This document shows, piece by piece, positions 25,974 to 35,129 of a stretch of DNA of 64,000 nucleotides (position 1 is the stretch's first letter; the number at the start of each line of letters is the position of its first letter). A model generated the notes under the pieces. It was not told where the DNA came from and did not search any database. It worked only from the letters and a program-made list of their open reading frames with translations. Source of the DNA: Ga0077536 sp035325705 (GTDB lineage: Bacteria > Pseudomonadota > Gammaproteobacteria > Ga0077536); assembly GCA_035325705.1 (NCBI GenBank), contig DAOKZI010000011.1, forward strand, positions 1-64,000. The letters are read 5' to 3'. The translations under genes and the position numbers were made by a program.

Positions 25974-27341
25974 ATGTCATCACGCTTCCAGCGCCTCTGC
26001 GAGCTTCTCTGCGCACTGTCGCTGCTCTGCGCAACCGGCGCCGCGTACGCGGCCCTCGCACCGGCGCTCGCCGGCAAGGTCGCGGTCGACACCGCGTGGG
26101 CGAGCGGCCTCTCGCAGGTCACCGACGTCGCCTTCGCCGGCGACGGGCGCGCGGTGATTACGCGCAAGTCCGGCCAGATCGCGATCCGCCGGGCCGACGG
26201 CAGCCTCGTGCAGCTCGCCTATCCGCTCGGCGGCACGCTCGATACGGACTCGGAGAAAGGCCTGCTCGGCGTCGTCGCCGATCCCGAGGTCGCGGCCAAC
26301 GGCGCGTTCTACTTCTACGTCTCCAACGGCCCCGGCAATGCCGACAAGAATCGCGTCGTGCGCGCGGTGCTGACGGCTGCGAATACCTTCATCGTCGATC
26401 AGACGCCGATCGTCGGCGCGACCAACGGGCTGCCGGGGCTCGAAGGCCCGGCGAATCACGACGGCGGCGGGCTGTGGATACACGATGGCCGGCTGTACGT
26501 CGGCGTCGGCGATACGGGCGCGAACGCGTCGCCGCCGATCAACAAGTACGGCAGTTGTCTGAACAAGCCGAACGGTAAGATTTTGCGCGTTGAGCTAAAC
26601 GGCGAGGTGCCGGCCGACAATCCGCTGGTCGGCGTTGCCGCCGTCACCGCCTGCGCGTCCCCGACCGGCCCCTGGACCACGGCCGCCCCCGATCCGCGCG
26701 TTTATGCCTGGGGCCTGCGCAATCCGTGGCGGCTGTGGGTCGATCCCGCGACGGGGCGCGTGTGGATCGGCGACGTCGGCGAGGGGAGCAGCGAGGAGCT
26801 GTCCATCGGCGGCGCCGGGCTGCACTACGGTTATCCCTTTGTCGAGGGCGCGCGGAACTGGGGCGAGGTCGAAGGCTTGAACTGCGCGAGCATGAGCCCC
26901 TCGCGCGCCTGCACGCCGCCCGCGTTTGCCTACGACCACAGCGTCGGTAGCGCGATCACGGGCGGACTCGCACTCGATTCCGCGGCCTGGCAGGCCGCGC
27001 TAGGCGGCGTGCGCTACGTGTTCGGTGATTCGAGCGCGCACTGGGTGCGCACTTTGCCCGTGAACGCCGCGCGCAGCGGCTTCGCATCGACGGCGGCCGC
27101 CGACTTTGCGCAGTACGCGGGCTCGCGCCCCGTGTCCTTGCGCCTCGGGCCGGACGGCGCGCTCTACGTCGCGATGCTCGGCGCCGGTGCAATCCATCGC
27201 TATGCGCCGATCGCAGCGCCCGTGCCGGACGCCGAGCGCGTGCCGGCGACGCCGATCGCTTTCTCGATCGCGTGCGCGATCGCGCTAGCCGCAGTCGCGG
27301 CGCGACGCCTGCGTCGGGCCAACTCAATGACTGTCCCGTGA
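25974..27341 (+). CDS. Secreted PQQ-dependent sugar dehydrogenase-like protein with C-terminal sorting tag
   Basis: This 455-residue exported protein is of the glucose/sorbosone dehydrogenase beta-propeller family. It has a Sec signal (1-26) and propeller motifs ITRKSGQIAIRR, DSEKGLLGVVADPE, HDGGGLWIHDGRLYVGVGD, YAWGLRNPWRLWVDP and GRVWIGDVGEGSSEE. Homologues oxidise sugars with PQQ and Ca2+ in the periplasm; many family members have unknown substrates. After the propeller there is a tag-like end: VPATPIAFSIACAIALAAVA, then RRLRR. This makes it a candidate substrate of the neighbouring exosortase. GGGAGGAA precedes the chosen ATG. Confidence 0.85.
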   Translation: MSSRFQRLCELLCALSLLCATGAAYAALAPALAGKVAVDTAWASGLSQVTDVAFAGDGRAVITRKSGQIAIRRADGSLVQLAYPLGGTLDTDSEKGLLGVVADPEVAANGAFYFYVSNGPGNADKNRVVRAVLTAANTFIVDQTPIVGATNGLPGLEGPANHDGGGLWIHDGRLYVGVGDTGANASPPINKYGSCLNKPNGKILRVELNGEVPADNPLVGVAAVTACASPTGPWTTAAPDPRVYAWGLRNPWRLWVDPATGRVWIGDVGEGSSEELSIGGAGLHYGYPFVEGARNWGEVEGLNCASMSPSRACTPPAFAYDHSVGSAITGGLALDSAAWQAALGGVRYVFGDSSAHWVRTLPVNAARSGFASTAAADFAQYAGSRPVSLRLGPDGALYVAMLGAGAIHRYAPIAAPVPDAERVPATPIAFSIACAIALAAVAARRLRRANSMTVP

Positions 27342-27354
27342 AGTCGAATAGGCT

Positions 27355-27657
27355 CGTAGGTTGGGCTGACGAAGGAAGCCCAACGGACGATATTCGGAAG
27401 CATCGGCGCCTAATCTTCGTAGCCCGGATGAGCGCAGCGAATCCGGGGTTCGGCGATTGTCGAGACGCAGGCGCGTGACCCGGCGCCCGATCCCGGATTC
27501 GCTGCGCTCATCCGGGCTACAAGAGAAGGGCCGTAGACCGTAGGTTGGGCTGACGAAGGAAGCCCAACATCGGGCGCCGAACGCTGGGCTTCCTTCGTCA
27601 GCCCAACCTACGGCCCTATTTCTTCTCCGTGTCCTCCGTGCTCTCCGTGGCTGGATT
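27355..27657. repeat. Repeat cluster: C, inverted A pair, inverted C pair, B
   Basis: In order: C at 27355-27384, A at 27418-27450, inverted A at 27489-27520, C and its inverse at 27539-27570 and 27582-27612, and B at 27621-27657. It fills the 374-bp gap between two convergent genes. No gene was seen in the gap. Confidence 0.88.
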
Positions 27658-27715
27658 GAGCGGCGCATGAGCCGGGAAAGATCCGGGGCGTCGCTCTGTG
27701 GTCGCGGCGCCTGTC

Positions 27716-29188
27716 TCAGGCCAGCTCGTAGTGTTCGAGCTTCGGCGCCGCCATCTCCTCGGCGAAGCGCGCATAGCTCCACGGCCAGCTTGCCGGCACG
27801 CCGTTGCGATCGAGATACCAGCTCTTGCAGCCCGTCGCCCAGATACTCTTCTTCGCTGCGGCAATGCGCGCGGCGTCGAAGGCCGCGGTCGCGGTGCGGC
27901 TCGCGTTGATCTCCCGGCAAGCGCCGCTGCGCAGCTTCTCCATTAGCTGCAGCACATAGGCGAGCTGCAGCTCGGCGATCTGGATCAGCGAGAAATTGCC
28001 GACCGGGCCGTTCGGCCCGTTCAGCATGAAGAAGTTCGGGAAGCCCGGCACCGACAGCGAGAGATACGCCGTCGGATGATCGGCCCAGGCATCGTCGAGC
28101 AGCACGCCGTCGCGGCCCTGCACGAGGGCCGGGCGGATGAAGCGATCGGCGCGGAACCCCGTGGCCAGCACCAGCACGTCGAGCGCATGCAGGCGGCCGT
28201 CGCGCGTGCGCACGCCGCCGGCCTCGATGCGCTCGATGGCTGCGGTGACGAGCTCGGCGTTCGGATGCTGGATCGCGGCGTAGAAGTCCGGCGAGAAGAT
28301 GATGCGCTTGCAGGCCGCGCGATAGCTCGGCCGTAGTTTCTCGCGCAGCACCGGATCGTGGACGTTGCGCTCGAGGTTGGCGAGACAGGTCGCTTCGATC
28401 TTCTTCATCTCCGGCGAGTCTGCGTCGATCAGCGCATTGGCGAGCTTTTCGATCGCGGCGCGGTTGAACTCCTGGCGCAACTCTTCGATCAGCCTGCGAT
28501 CGCGGCCGAAGGCGGCGCGCTCCTCGTCGCCGTAGGCCGGGTTCTCGATCGGCAGGATCCACTGCGCCGTACGCTGGAACAGCGAAAACTTCGCGACGCG
28601 CGCGACCAGCGCGGAGGTGATCTGCACGGCGGTCGAGCCCGTGCCGATCACGCCGACGCGGCGGCCGTCGAGCGGCACCGCGTGATCCCAGCGCGCGCTG
28701 TGAAAGCAGGCGCCAGCGAAATCGGCGAGGCCCGGGATGTCCGGCAGGTTGGGATGATGCAGCACGCCCGTCGCGGCGATCACGACGTCGGCGACCTCGC
28801 GCATGCCGTTTGCGAAGAGAAGGCGCCAACGGCCGTCCTCGAAAGCGCAGCGTGTGAGCTCGGCGCCGAAGCGTATCGAAGGCAGCACCTCATACTTGCG
28901 CGCGACGCGCTCGAAGTAGCGCCGGATCTCCTCGCCCGGCGCGAACACGTGGCTCCAGTCCGGGTTGTATTCGAAGGAATAGGTGTAGAGATGCGCCGGC
29001 ACGTCGCAGGCGATGCCGGGATAGGTGTTCTCGCGCCAGGTGCCGCCGAGGCGATCGGCTTTTTCGTAGACCGTGACGTCGGTGTAGCCGGTTTCGCGCA
29101 GCTTGATGGCGCTCAGGATGCCGGCCATGCCGGCGCCGATGACGGCGACGCGCAGCGCACGTGGAGAAAGAGACGAAGCGTCGGACAT
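27716..29188 (-). CDS. Flavin-containing monooxygenase, Baeyer-Villiger type
   Basis: This cytoplasmic NADPH- and FAD-dependent monooxygenase has 490 residues. The FAD-binding motif GAGMAG is at 18-23, followed by the family block DRLGGTWRENTYPGIACD. The Baeyer-Villiger fingerprint FxGxxxHxxxW is present as FAGACFHSARWD, and the NADPH motif is VIGTGSTAVQ. It would insert oxygen beside a ketone or oxidise a heteroatom; the substrate is unknown. It is one of three flavin monooxygenases in the window (the others start at 47660 and 63472), which fits a hydrocarbon/ketone-degrading lifestyle. It stands alone, divergent from the decarboxylase gene. Confidence 0.9.
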   Translation of the reverse strand: MSDASSLSPRALRVAVIGAGMAGILSAIKLRETGYTDVTVYEKADRLGGTWRENTYPGIACDVPAHLYTYSFEYNPDWSHVFAPGEEIRRYFERVARKYEVLPSIRFGAELTRCAFEDGRWRLLFANGMREVADVVIAATGVLHHPNLPDIPGLADFAGACFHSARWDHAVPLDGRRVGVIGTGSTAVQITSALVARVAKFSLFQRTAQWILPIENPAYGDEERAAFGRDRRLIEELRQEFNRAAIEKLANALIDADSPEMKKIEATCLANLERNVHDPVLREKLRPSYRAACKRIIFSPDFYAAIQHPNAELVTAAIERIEAGGVRTRDGRLHALDVLVLATGFRADRFIRPALVQGRDGVLLDDAWADHPTAYLSLSVPGFPNFFMLNGPNGPVGNFSLIQIAELQLAYVLQLMEKLRSGACREINASRTATAAFDAARIAAAKKSIWATGCKSWYLDRNGVPASWPWSYARFAEEMAAPKLEHYELA

Positions 29189-29311
29189 TGGAGACCTCGA
29201 AGCGGAAGGGAAAGAGACAGCGCGGATCGCCGCGCCGAGATCGCACTATAGGTGCGGGCGACGGCGGCGTGAATCCGCCGCCGCCCGCGCGCGCCTTTCC
29301 TCTCTCGCAGC

Positions 29312-29403
29312 CGTAGCCCGGAAGGAGCGAAGCGGAGTCCGGGTTCGGCGATTCAATTGCCGCCGACCCCGGATTCCGCGCTGCGCGCTCCTTCCGGGCT
29401 ACG
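29312..29403. repeat. Inverted pair of REP-like A repeats
   Basis: Copies lie at 29312-29345 and 29366-29403, in opposite orientation, in the 328-bp divergent gap between the monooxygenase and the decarboxylase. The remaining DNA should hold both promoters; no clear elements were recognised. Confidence 0.85.
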
Positions 29404-29516
29404 AATATTCCGAATGCGGAACGCATTCCCCCGTCCGTGACTCGAATCCGTCGTGAAATCATCAATAATGGGCTGCCGCGCGATGTCGCGCGGGGCGCAT
29501 GGAGGAACGATCGCCG

Positions 29517-30644
29517 ATGCCCCAGCACTTCGCGCGCGTCGAAGACGTCGTCGACGCTTTGCTGCCGAGCTATCCCGTCTACTGCCTGCGGCCGACGGTG
29601 CTGCGCCGTCAGGTCCGGCGCTTCTGCGCGCTGTTTCCTGGCACCGTGCTTTACGCCGTGAAGTGCAATCCGCATCCGCTGGTGCTCGACGCGCTGTACG
29701 AGGCGGGCATCAGGCACTTCGATACCGCTTCGCTGCCCGAGATCGCGGCGGTCGCCGAGCGCTACGGCGAGGCGAGCTGCTATTTCATGCACCCGGTCAA
29801 ATCGCGCGCGGCGATCCAGGCCGCCTACGGCATCTACGGCGTGCGGCACTACGTGATCGATCATCCCATCGAGCTCGCGAAGCTGCTCGACGAGACGCCG
29901 GCGCGCGATCTGACGATCGTCGTGCGCCTGAAGACGCCCGCCGATCCGCGCACGGTCTACGACTTGTCGTCGAAGTTCGGCTGCGACGTCGACACCGCGA
30001 TCGGCCTGCTGGGGACGATCGACGCCGCGGGCTGTCGCGGCGGGCTCGCCTTTCACGTCGGCTCGCAGTGCGGCTCGCCGGACGCGTATGCGACGGCGCT
30101 GGCGCTGGTCGGCGAGGTCATCGCCCGCGTCGGCCGCGCGCCGGCGCTGGTCGACGTCGGCGGCGGCTTTCCGGCCGAGTACGTCGGCGCCGGGGTGCCC
30201 GCGCTCGAAGCCTATCTCGCGGAGGTGCGCGAAGGGCTCGCCCGCCTCGCGCTGCCGCCGGACACCGCGGTGCTCGCCGAGCCCGGTCGCGTGCTCGTCG
30301 CCGACGCCTGCTCGCTGCTCGTGCAGATTCAACTGCGCAAGGCGCACGCGCTCTATCTGAACGACGGCATCTTCGGCAGCCTGTCCGAAATGGCGCTGTC
30401 GAGCCTGCGCATGCCGATGCGCCTCATCCGTCGCGGCGGCACGCCGGCTAAGGACACGCAGGCCTTCACGCTCTACGGCCCGACCTGCGACAGCCTCGAC
30501 GTGCTGCCCGGGCAATTCCAGCTTCCCGCCGATGCGCGCGAAGGCGACTGGCTCGAGATCGCTCAGCTCGGCGCGTATTCGAACGCGCTGACGACGCGCT
30601 TCAACGGCTTCTTTCCGGAGACCTTCGTGACGCTCGCGTCCTGA
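29517..30644 (+). CDS. Type III PLP-dependent decarboxylase, ornithine decarboxylase-like
   Basis: This fold-type III (alanine-racemase-like) amino-acid decarboxylase is most similar to ornithine/lysine decarboxylases that make putrescine or cadaverine in the cytoplasm. It has 375 residues. The PLP lysine is Lys49 in YAVKCNP. Other motifs are FHVGSQ, VDVGGGFP, AEPGR and the active-site CysAspSer in GPTCDSLD (Cys324). The upstream ATG (29499) overlaps the Shine-Dalgarno GGAGGA, so the second ATG was chosen. No other polyamine genes are nearby. Substrate specificity between ornithine, lysine and carboxynorspermidine cannot be settled by eye. Confidence 0.88.
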   Translation: MPQHFARVEDVVDALLPSYPVYCLRPTVLRRQVRRFCALFPGTVLYAVKCNPHPLVLDALYEAGIRHFDTASLPEIAAVAERYGEASCYFMHPVKSRAAIQAAYGIYGVRHYVIDHPIELAKLLDETPARDLTIVVRLKTPADPRTVYDLSSKFGCDVDTAIGLLGTIDAAGCRGGLAFHVGSQCGSPDAYATALALVGEVIARVGRAPALVDVGGGFPAEYVGAGVPALEAYLAEVREGLARLALPPDTAVLAEPGRVLVADACSLLVQIQLRKAHALYLNDGIFGSLSEMALSSLRMPMRLIRRGGTPAKDTQAFTLYGPTCDSLDVLPGQFQLPADAREGDWLEIAQLGAYSNALTTRFNGFFPETFVTLAS

Positions 30645-30853
30645 GCGGCAGGCCTCGCCGCTGCGTCGCCTGCGCGCGAAGGCGCAAATCCATGCGGTTT
30701 CTGCGAAATAGTTCCGGGTTTCCCTGGCGCCAGGCGTGACGAATTGTGTCATCGTCCGGCTGTCAGCATAAGGATGTGCCGCCGACAGTCGCAGCGCGAT
30801 CCGGTGACTGACCGTGACGACAACAACGCATCACCGTCAGGAAAGGACCTCAT

Positions 30854-31459
30854 ATGACTCTGCCTCGCACCTTGGGCCTCACCCTGTTCGCCGCCGGTAT
30901 GGCCTGCAGCCAGCTCGCCGCCGCCGCGAGCATCCGTTTCGATCCGGCTGCGATCGACGATCTCGCGATTGGCGATCGTCTCACCCTCGACATCGTCGGC
31001 AGCGATTTCACCGCCGGCAGCGCCGGCGGTGGCGTCAATCTCAAGTGGGATGCCGCGGTGTTGAGCATCGCCGCGGCGGCGGACATCGAACTGCTGTTTC
31101 CCGGCGATCAGTTCTTCTTCAGCAAGGGCACGCTGGACAATGCGGGCGGCACGCTGACGAACCTCTCGACCAACAGCTTCAACGGTATCGTCGACAGCAG
31201 CTTCACCATCGCGCGCATCGCCTTCACCGCGCTCGCTGCCGGCAGCTCGCTGATCGCACTCGATCTCGGCAGCTTCGGCGGCGGCGGGAGCAACGTGTGG
31301 ACCACGGCCGCCGGCGCCGAGATCACCGATCTGTCCTTCGAAGCCGCGTCGGTGACCGTCGCGCCGGTGCCGCTGCCCGCCGCGCTCGGTCTCATGCCCG
31401 GCGCGCTGGCAGTACTGGCCTTGCGCCTCCGCAGCCGGAAGCCCGAAGCCCGCGTTTAA
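30854..31459 (+). CDS. Exported cohesin-like domain protein with VPLPA sorting tag
   Basis: This is a 201-residue secreted protein with a Sec signal (1-25). Its domain of about 140 residues has the layout of a cohesin/Big-fold module: FDPAAIDDLAIGDRLTLDIV, then LKWDAAVLSI, then FTIARIAFTALAAGSSLIAL. These are the typical opening strand, the YDPxVL-like strand and the late IxFxxLAAG strand. The C-terminus is a PEP-CTERM-type tag, VPLPAALGLMPGALAVLAL then RLRSRK. GGAAAGGA precedes the ATG. The next gene, 42 bp downstream, encodes a dockerin-bearing protein, so the two may bind each other. The cohesin call is by pattern and needs a profile search. Confidence 0.72.
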   Translation: MTLPRTLGLTLFAAGMACSQLAAAASIRFDPAAIDDLAIGDRLTLDIVGSDFTAGSAGGGVNLKWDAAVLSIAAAADIELLFPGDQFFFSKGTLDNAGGTLTNLSTNSFNGIVDSSFTIARIAFTALAAGSSLIALDLGSFGGGGSNVWTTAAGAEITDLSFEAASVTVAPVPLPAALGLMPGALAVLALRLRSRKPEARV

Positions 31460-31501
31460 GCATCGCGCGCCGGATTTTCCCCCACGGAAGGAGGGAGCAG
31501 G

Positions 31502-33550
31502 ATGAAGACGCCGAAGAGCGCGCCGCCGCGCGCTCACGCCTGGATCCGGCTGCGTGCAGTGCCGGCCGTCTGCAGTCTCGCAGTCCTGCTCGCCGTGCAG
31601 TCCGCACGGGCTGCGGGTGACGCCGACGGCGACGGGGTTGCCGACACGCTCGACAACTGCAGCGCGATCGCCAACCTCGATCAGCGCGACACCGACGGCG
31701 ACGGCTTCGGCAACCGCTGCGACACCGACCTCAACAACGACGGCGTCACCAACGGCATCGACGTCGGGCTGATTCGAGCCGCGTTCGGCTCGGCCGGCCC
31801 GCTCGCCGACTTCAACGGCGACAAGGTCGTCAACGGCGTCGACGTCGGCATCCTCCGCGCCTATTTCGGCAAAGCGCCCGGTCCCGGTGCCGTGCCCGGC
31901 GAACCCATCACCGCGCAGCAGGCGGCACGCTTCCTGACGCAGGCGAGCTTCGGACCGACCGCCACCGAGATCTCCCGGCTGCAGACTCTGAACGACTACG
32001 GCGCGTGGATCGATCAGGAGATCGCGAAGTCGCGCACCCTGTATCTGAACGGCAGCCGGTCGATGTACGCGGACTACTACACCTGGTGCACGACGACGGT
32101 GCCGCCGCCGCTGCCGCTCGATCAGTGCCCGGCGCCGCTGGCGGATACCCTCGACACCTGGCGCGATTACTTCCGCCACGTGTGGTGGCTGCGTGCCGTT
32201 CAGGGGCAGGACCAGCTACGCCAGCGCATGGCCTTCGCGCTGAGCCAGATCTTGGTCGTCTCGGACAAGTCACCGAACTTGGCGGACAGCGCTTTCGGCC
32301 TGGCCAGCTACTACGACCTGCTCGGCAGGCTGGCCTTCGGCAATTATCGCGAGCTGCTCGAGGAAGTGGCGCTGCATCCCGCGATGGGCCTCTATCTCAG
32401 CATGCTGCGCAACCAGAAGGCGGATCCCGAGCGCAACGTCAGGCCGGACGAAAACTTCGCCCGCGAGCTGCTGCAGCTATTCACGCTCGGCGTCCACGAG
32501 CTCAATGCCGACGGCACGCTCAAGCATGATGCCTTCGGCGAGCCGATCCCGACCTACGATCAGACTACCATCCAGGAATTCGCGCGGGTGTTCACCGGCT
32601 GGAACTTCGCGAACATCCCGTGGGACGAGTGGCAGGGCAACGGCAATCGCACGGTGAAGATGGTGCCCGTCGCGGCTTATCACGACACCGCGTCGAAGCT
32701 GCTGCTGCAGAACGTGAGCCTGCCGGGCGGGCGCAGCGCACAGCAGGATCTCGACGCGGCGCTCGACAACGTGTTCGCGCATCCGAACCTCGGGCCCTTC
32801 CTCGCCGGCCAGCTCATCAAGCGCTTCACGACCAGCAATCCGACGCCGGCCTATGTGGCGCGGGTCGCCGCGGTCTTCAACGACAACGGCAGCGGCGTCC
32901 GCGGCGATCTCGGCGCGGTGCTGCGCGCGATCCTGCTCGATCGCGAAGCCCGCCAGGGCACGGCCGCGGTGCCGAGCTTCGGCAAGCTGCGCGAACCGGT
33001 GCTGCGCATGACGCAATTGTTCCGCGCCTTCGGCGCGCGGCCGGTGCCCGGCGGCGACTGGGACGTGCCGCCAACGGTAGCGGTGTTCAACACGCCGAGC
33101 AGCCGCGGCCTGCGCGGGATCGATGCCGACATCGGTCAGAACGTGTTGAGCTCGCCGTCGGTGTTCAACTTCTTCCGGCCGGACTACGCGCCGGCGGGGC
33201 CGATCGCGAGCGCCGGGCTGACGGCGCCCGAATTCCAGCTATGGACCGAGAACACGGTGATGGCGTCCACCAATCTGCTGAACTTCCACGTCGAGTACGC
33301 GGAGAGCGGCGGCTACTGGACCTATTTGAACCTGTCGACCGAACTGTCGCTCGCGACGCAGCCGGCAAACCTCGTCGATCGTCTCGATCTGCTGCTGACC
33401 AACGGGTCGATGTCGGCGGCGCTGCGCCAGACGCTGCTGTCGCGACTCGCGGATCCGATCTATCCGAGCTCGGCGGAAGGACGGCTGGGCAAGGTACGGG
33501 ACGCCATCGAGCTGATCGTCAATTCACCCGAATACCTGGTGCAGAAGTGA
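31502..33550 (+). CDS. Exported DUF1800 protein with N-terminal TSP3-like and dockerin-like calcium repeats
   Basis: This 682-residue exported protein has a signal (about 1-38). Residues 40-75 hold calcium-binding thrombospondin-3-like motifs (DADGDGVADTLDNC, DTDGDGFGNRC). Residues 76-122 are a duplicated dockerin-type EF-hand pair: DLNNDGVTNGIDVGLIRAAF and DFNGDKVVNGVDVGILRAYF. The rest is the DUF1800 domain (FLTQASFGPT, RQRMAFALSQILVVSD, PDENFARELLQLFTLGVHEL, FARVFTGW). DUF1800 has no assigned activity and usually neighbours DUF1501, as here, with 14 bp between the genes. The dockerin pair next to a cohesin-like gene is notable. Confidence 0.88.
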   Translation: MKTPKSAPPRAHAWIRLRAVPAVCSLAVLLAVQSARAAGDADGDGVADTLDNCSAIANLDQRDTDGDGFGNRCDTDLNNDGVTNGIDVGLIRAAFGSAGPLADFNGDKVVNGVDVGILRAYFGKAPGPGAVPGEPITAQQAARFLTQASFGPTATEISRLQTLNDYGAWIDQEIAKSRTLYLNGSRSMYADYYTWCTTTVPPPLPLDQCPAPLADTLDTWRDYFRHVWWLRAVQGQDQLRQRMAFALSQILVVSDKSPNLADSAFGLASYYDLLGRLAFGNYRELLEEVALHPAMGLYLSMLRNQKADPERNVRPDENFARELLQLFTLGVHELNADGTLKHDAFGEPIPTYDQTTIQEFARVFTGWNFANIPWDEWQGNGNRTVKMVPVAAYHDTASKLLLQNVSLPGGRSAQQDLDAALDNVFAHPNLGPFLAGQLIKRFTTSNPTPAYVARVAAVFNDNGSGVRGDLGAVLRAILLDREARQGTAAVPSFGKLREPVLRMTQLFRAFGARPVPGGDWDVPPTVAVFNTPSSRGLRGIDADIGQNVLSSPSVFNFFRPDYAPAGPIASAGLTAPEFQLWTENTVMASTNLLNFHVEYAESGGYWTYLNLSTELSLATQPANLVDRLDLLLTNGSMSAALRQTLLSRLADPIYPSSAEGRLGKVRDAIELIVNSPEYLVQK

Positions 33551-33564
33551 AGAGGTCGAGGACC

Positions 33565-34995
33565 ATGGATGGCAGCAACGAGGTGTCGCGCCGCGACTTC
33601 CTGCACCGCCTGGCCGCCGGCTCGGCGCTGGGCTTCGCGGCCCAGTTGCCGCTGATGTCGCGGGCGCTCGCCGCGGAGAACTACAGCGGCCTCAGCGACT
33701 ACAAGAGTCTCGTCTGCGTGTACCTCAACGGCGGCATGGATTCGCACAACGCGTTCGTTCCCTATGCCAGCGCGCGTTACGCGGAGTACGCGGCCCTGCG
33801 CCAGGGACTCGCGATCCCGCGGGCGAGCCTGCTGCCCGGCACCGGCAATGTGATCGGCTTCCACCCGGGCCTCGCGCCAGTGCGGACGCTGTTCAACGAA
33901 GGCAAGCTCGCGCTGGTCGCGAATCTCGGCAACCTGTTCGAGCCGATGGCGCCGCAGCACCTGTTCGACTATTACGAAACGGGCAACAGCGCGGTCGAGA
34001 TTCCGCACGAGCTGTACTCGCACAGCCATCAGACCGAGCTGATCCAGCTAAATTTCATCCGCCGGCCCGGTTCGATCGCGGCAGGTTGGGGTGGGCAGAT
34101 GGGCGATAGGTTGATCGCTGCCAACGTCAACCAATCCTTTCCGCTCGCCTACACGCTCGCGGGCAGCAACTATTGGCAGACCGGGCTCAACACGCGGCCG
34201 TTCAGCGTCCAGCCCGGTCAGGACATCCCGCGCTTCGAAGAATTCAGCAGCGACTCGTGGCCGCCGTGGGAACCCGGCCGTTCCGCAAGCTGGGGCGAGA
34301 TCCTCGCGCGCAGCTACGCGCATCCGCTGGAAGCCCAGGCCGCCAGCGCAATGAGCGGCACCCGGCAGCGCTCGGATCTGATGCGCGCGGCGCTGGCGGG
34401 TGCGCCGCAGATCACCACGCCGTACAACGCCGAAAGCTGGTTCGAGAGCCAATTGCGCAGCGTGGCGCGGCTGATCTCGATTCGCCAGCAGGTCGGCATG
34501 CGGCGTCAACTGTTCTTCGTCGAGCTCGGCGGCTGGGATACGCACAGCCAGCATCTGCAGTGGCATGGTGAGCTGCTGGTCGAGCTCGCGAACGGCCTGT
34601 TCAACTTCCAGCGCACGCTGCAGGAGCTCGCGGTCGAGAGCTCGGTGACGACCTTCACCTTCACCGAGTTCAATCGCACCCTCACCATCAACGGCGACGG
34701 CACCGATCATGGCTGGGCGGGCGACCAGATCGTGATGGGCGGGGCGGTCGACGGCGGCAAGGTGCACGGCACGCCGATCGCATACAGCACGGCGAACACC
34801 GGCGAGCACTGGGGCGACACCCTGTTCGGTCCGGCCGACACCGGTGCCGGCCGTTTCGTGCCGCAGTACTCGATGGATCAGTACGGCGCGACGCTCGCCA
34901 AGTGGATGGGCATCAAAGGCACGGACTTCAACGCGATCTTTCCGAACCTCGCCAACTTCACGCAGCCGGATCTCGGGTTCATGAAGCCCGCCTAG
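33565..34995 (+). CDS. Tat-exported DUF1501 family protein
   Basis: This 476-residue protein begins with a twin-arginine signal (SRRDFLHRLAAGSALGFAAQ). The body shows the DUF1501 pattern, which belongs to the alkaline phosphatase/sulfatase fold: VCVYLNGGMDSHN, then HPGLAPVRTLFNEGKLALV, ELGGWDTHSQH and FTFTEFNRTLTINGDGTDHGW. The GGWDTH and DHGW motifs are the probable metal-binding remnants. It is co-transcribed with the DUF1800 gene. Its export folded through Tat suggests a cofactor. No substrate is known for this family. Confidence 0.9.
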   Translation: MDGSNEVSRRDFLHRLAAGSALGFAAQLPLMSRALAAENYSGLSDYKSLVCVYLNGGMDSHNAFVPYASARYAEYAALRQGLAIPRASLLPGTGNVIGFHPGLAPVRTLFNEGKLALVANLGNLFEPMAPQHLFDYYETGNSAVEIPHELYSHSHQTELIQLNFIRRPGSIAAGWGGQMGDRLIAANVNQSFPLAYTLAGSNYWQTGLNTRPFSVQPGQDIPRFEEFSSDSWPPWEPGRSASWGEILARSYAHPLEAQAASAMSGTRQRSDLMRAALAGAPQITTPYNAESWFESQLRSVARLISIRQQVGMRRQLFFVELGGWDTHSQHLQWHGELLVELANGLFNFQRTLQELAVESSVTTFTFTEFNRTLTINGDGTDHGWAGDQIVMGGAVDGGKVHGTPIAYSTANTGEHWGDTLFGPADTGAGRFVPQYSMDQYGATLAKWMGIKGTDFNAIFPNLANFTQPDLGFMKPA

Positions 34996-35035
34996 CACGG
35001 TGGCATGCAAGGCTCGATGCCCTGCCACGGCGACT

Positions 35036-35129
35036 CGTAGCCCGGGTGCAGCGCGCAGCGCGTAACCCGGGATTCGGCGTGTCGGCGCTCTGAAGATCCC
35101 GGGTTCCGCTACGCTGCACCCGGGCTACG
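35036..35129. repeat. Inverted pair of REP-like A repeats
   Basis: Copies lie at 35036-35074 and 35095-35129 between convergent genes. The second overlaps the end of the VPLPS-tagged gene and contains its TAG stop codon. Confidence 0.87.
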
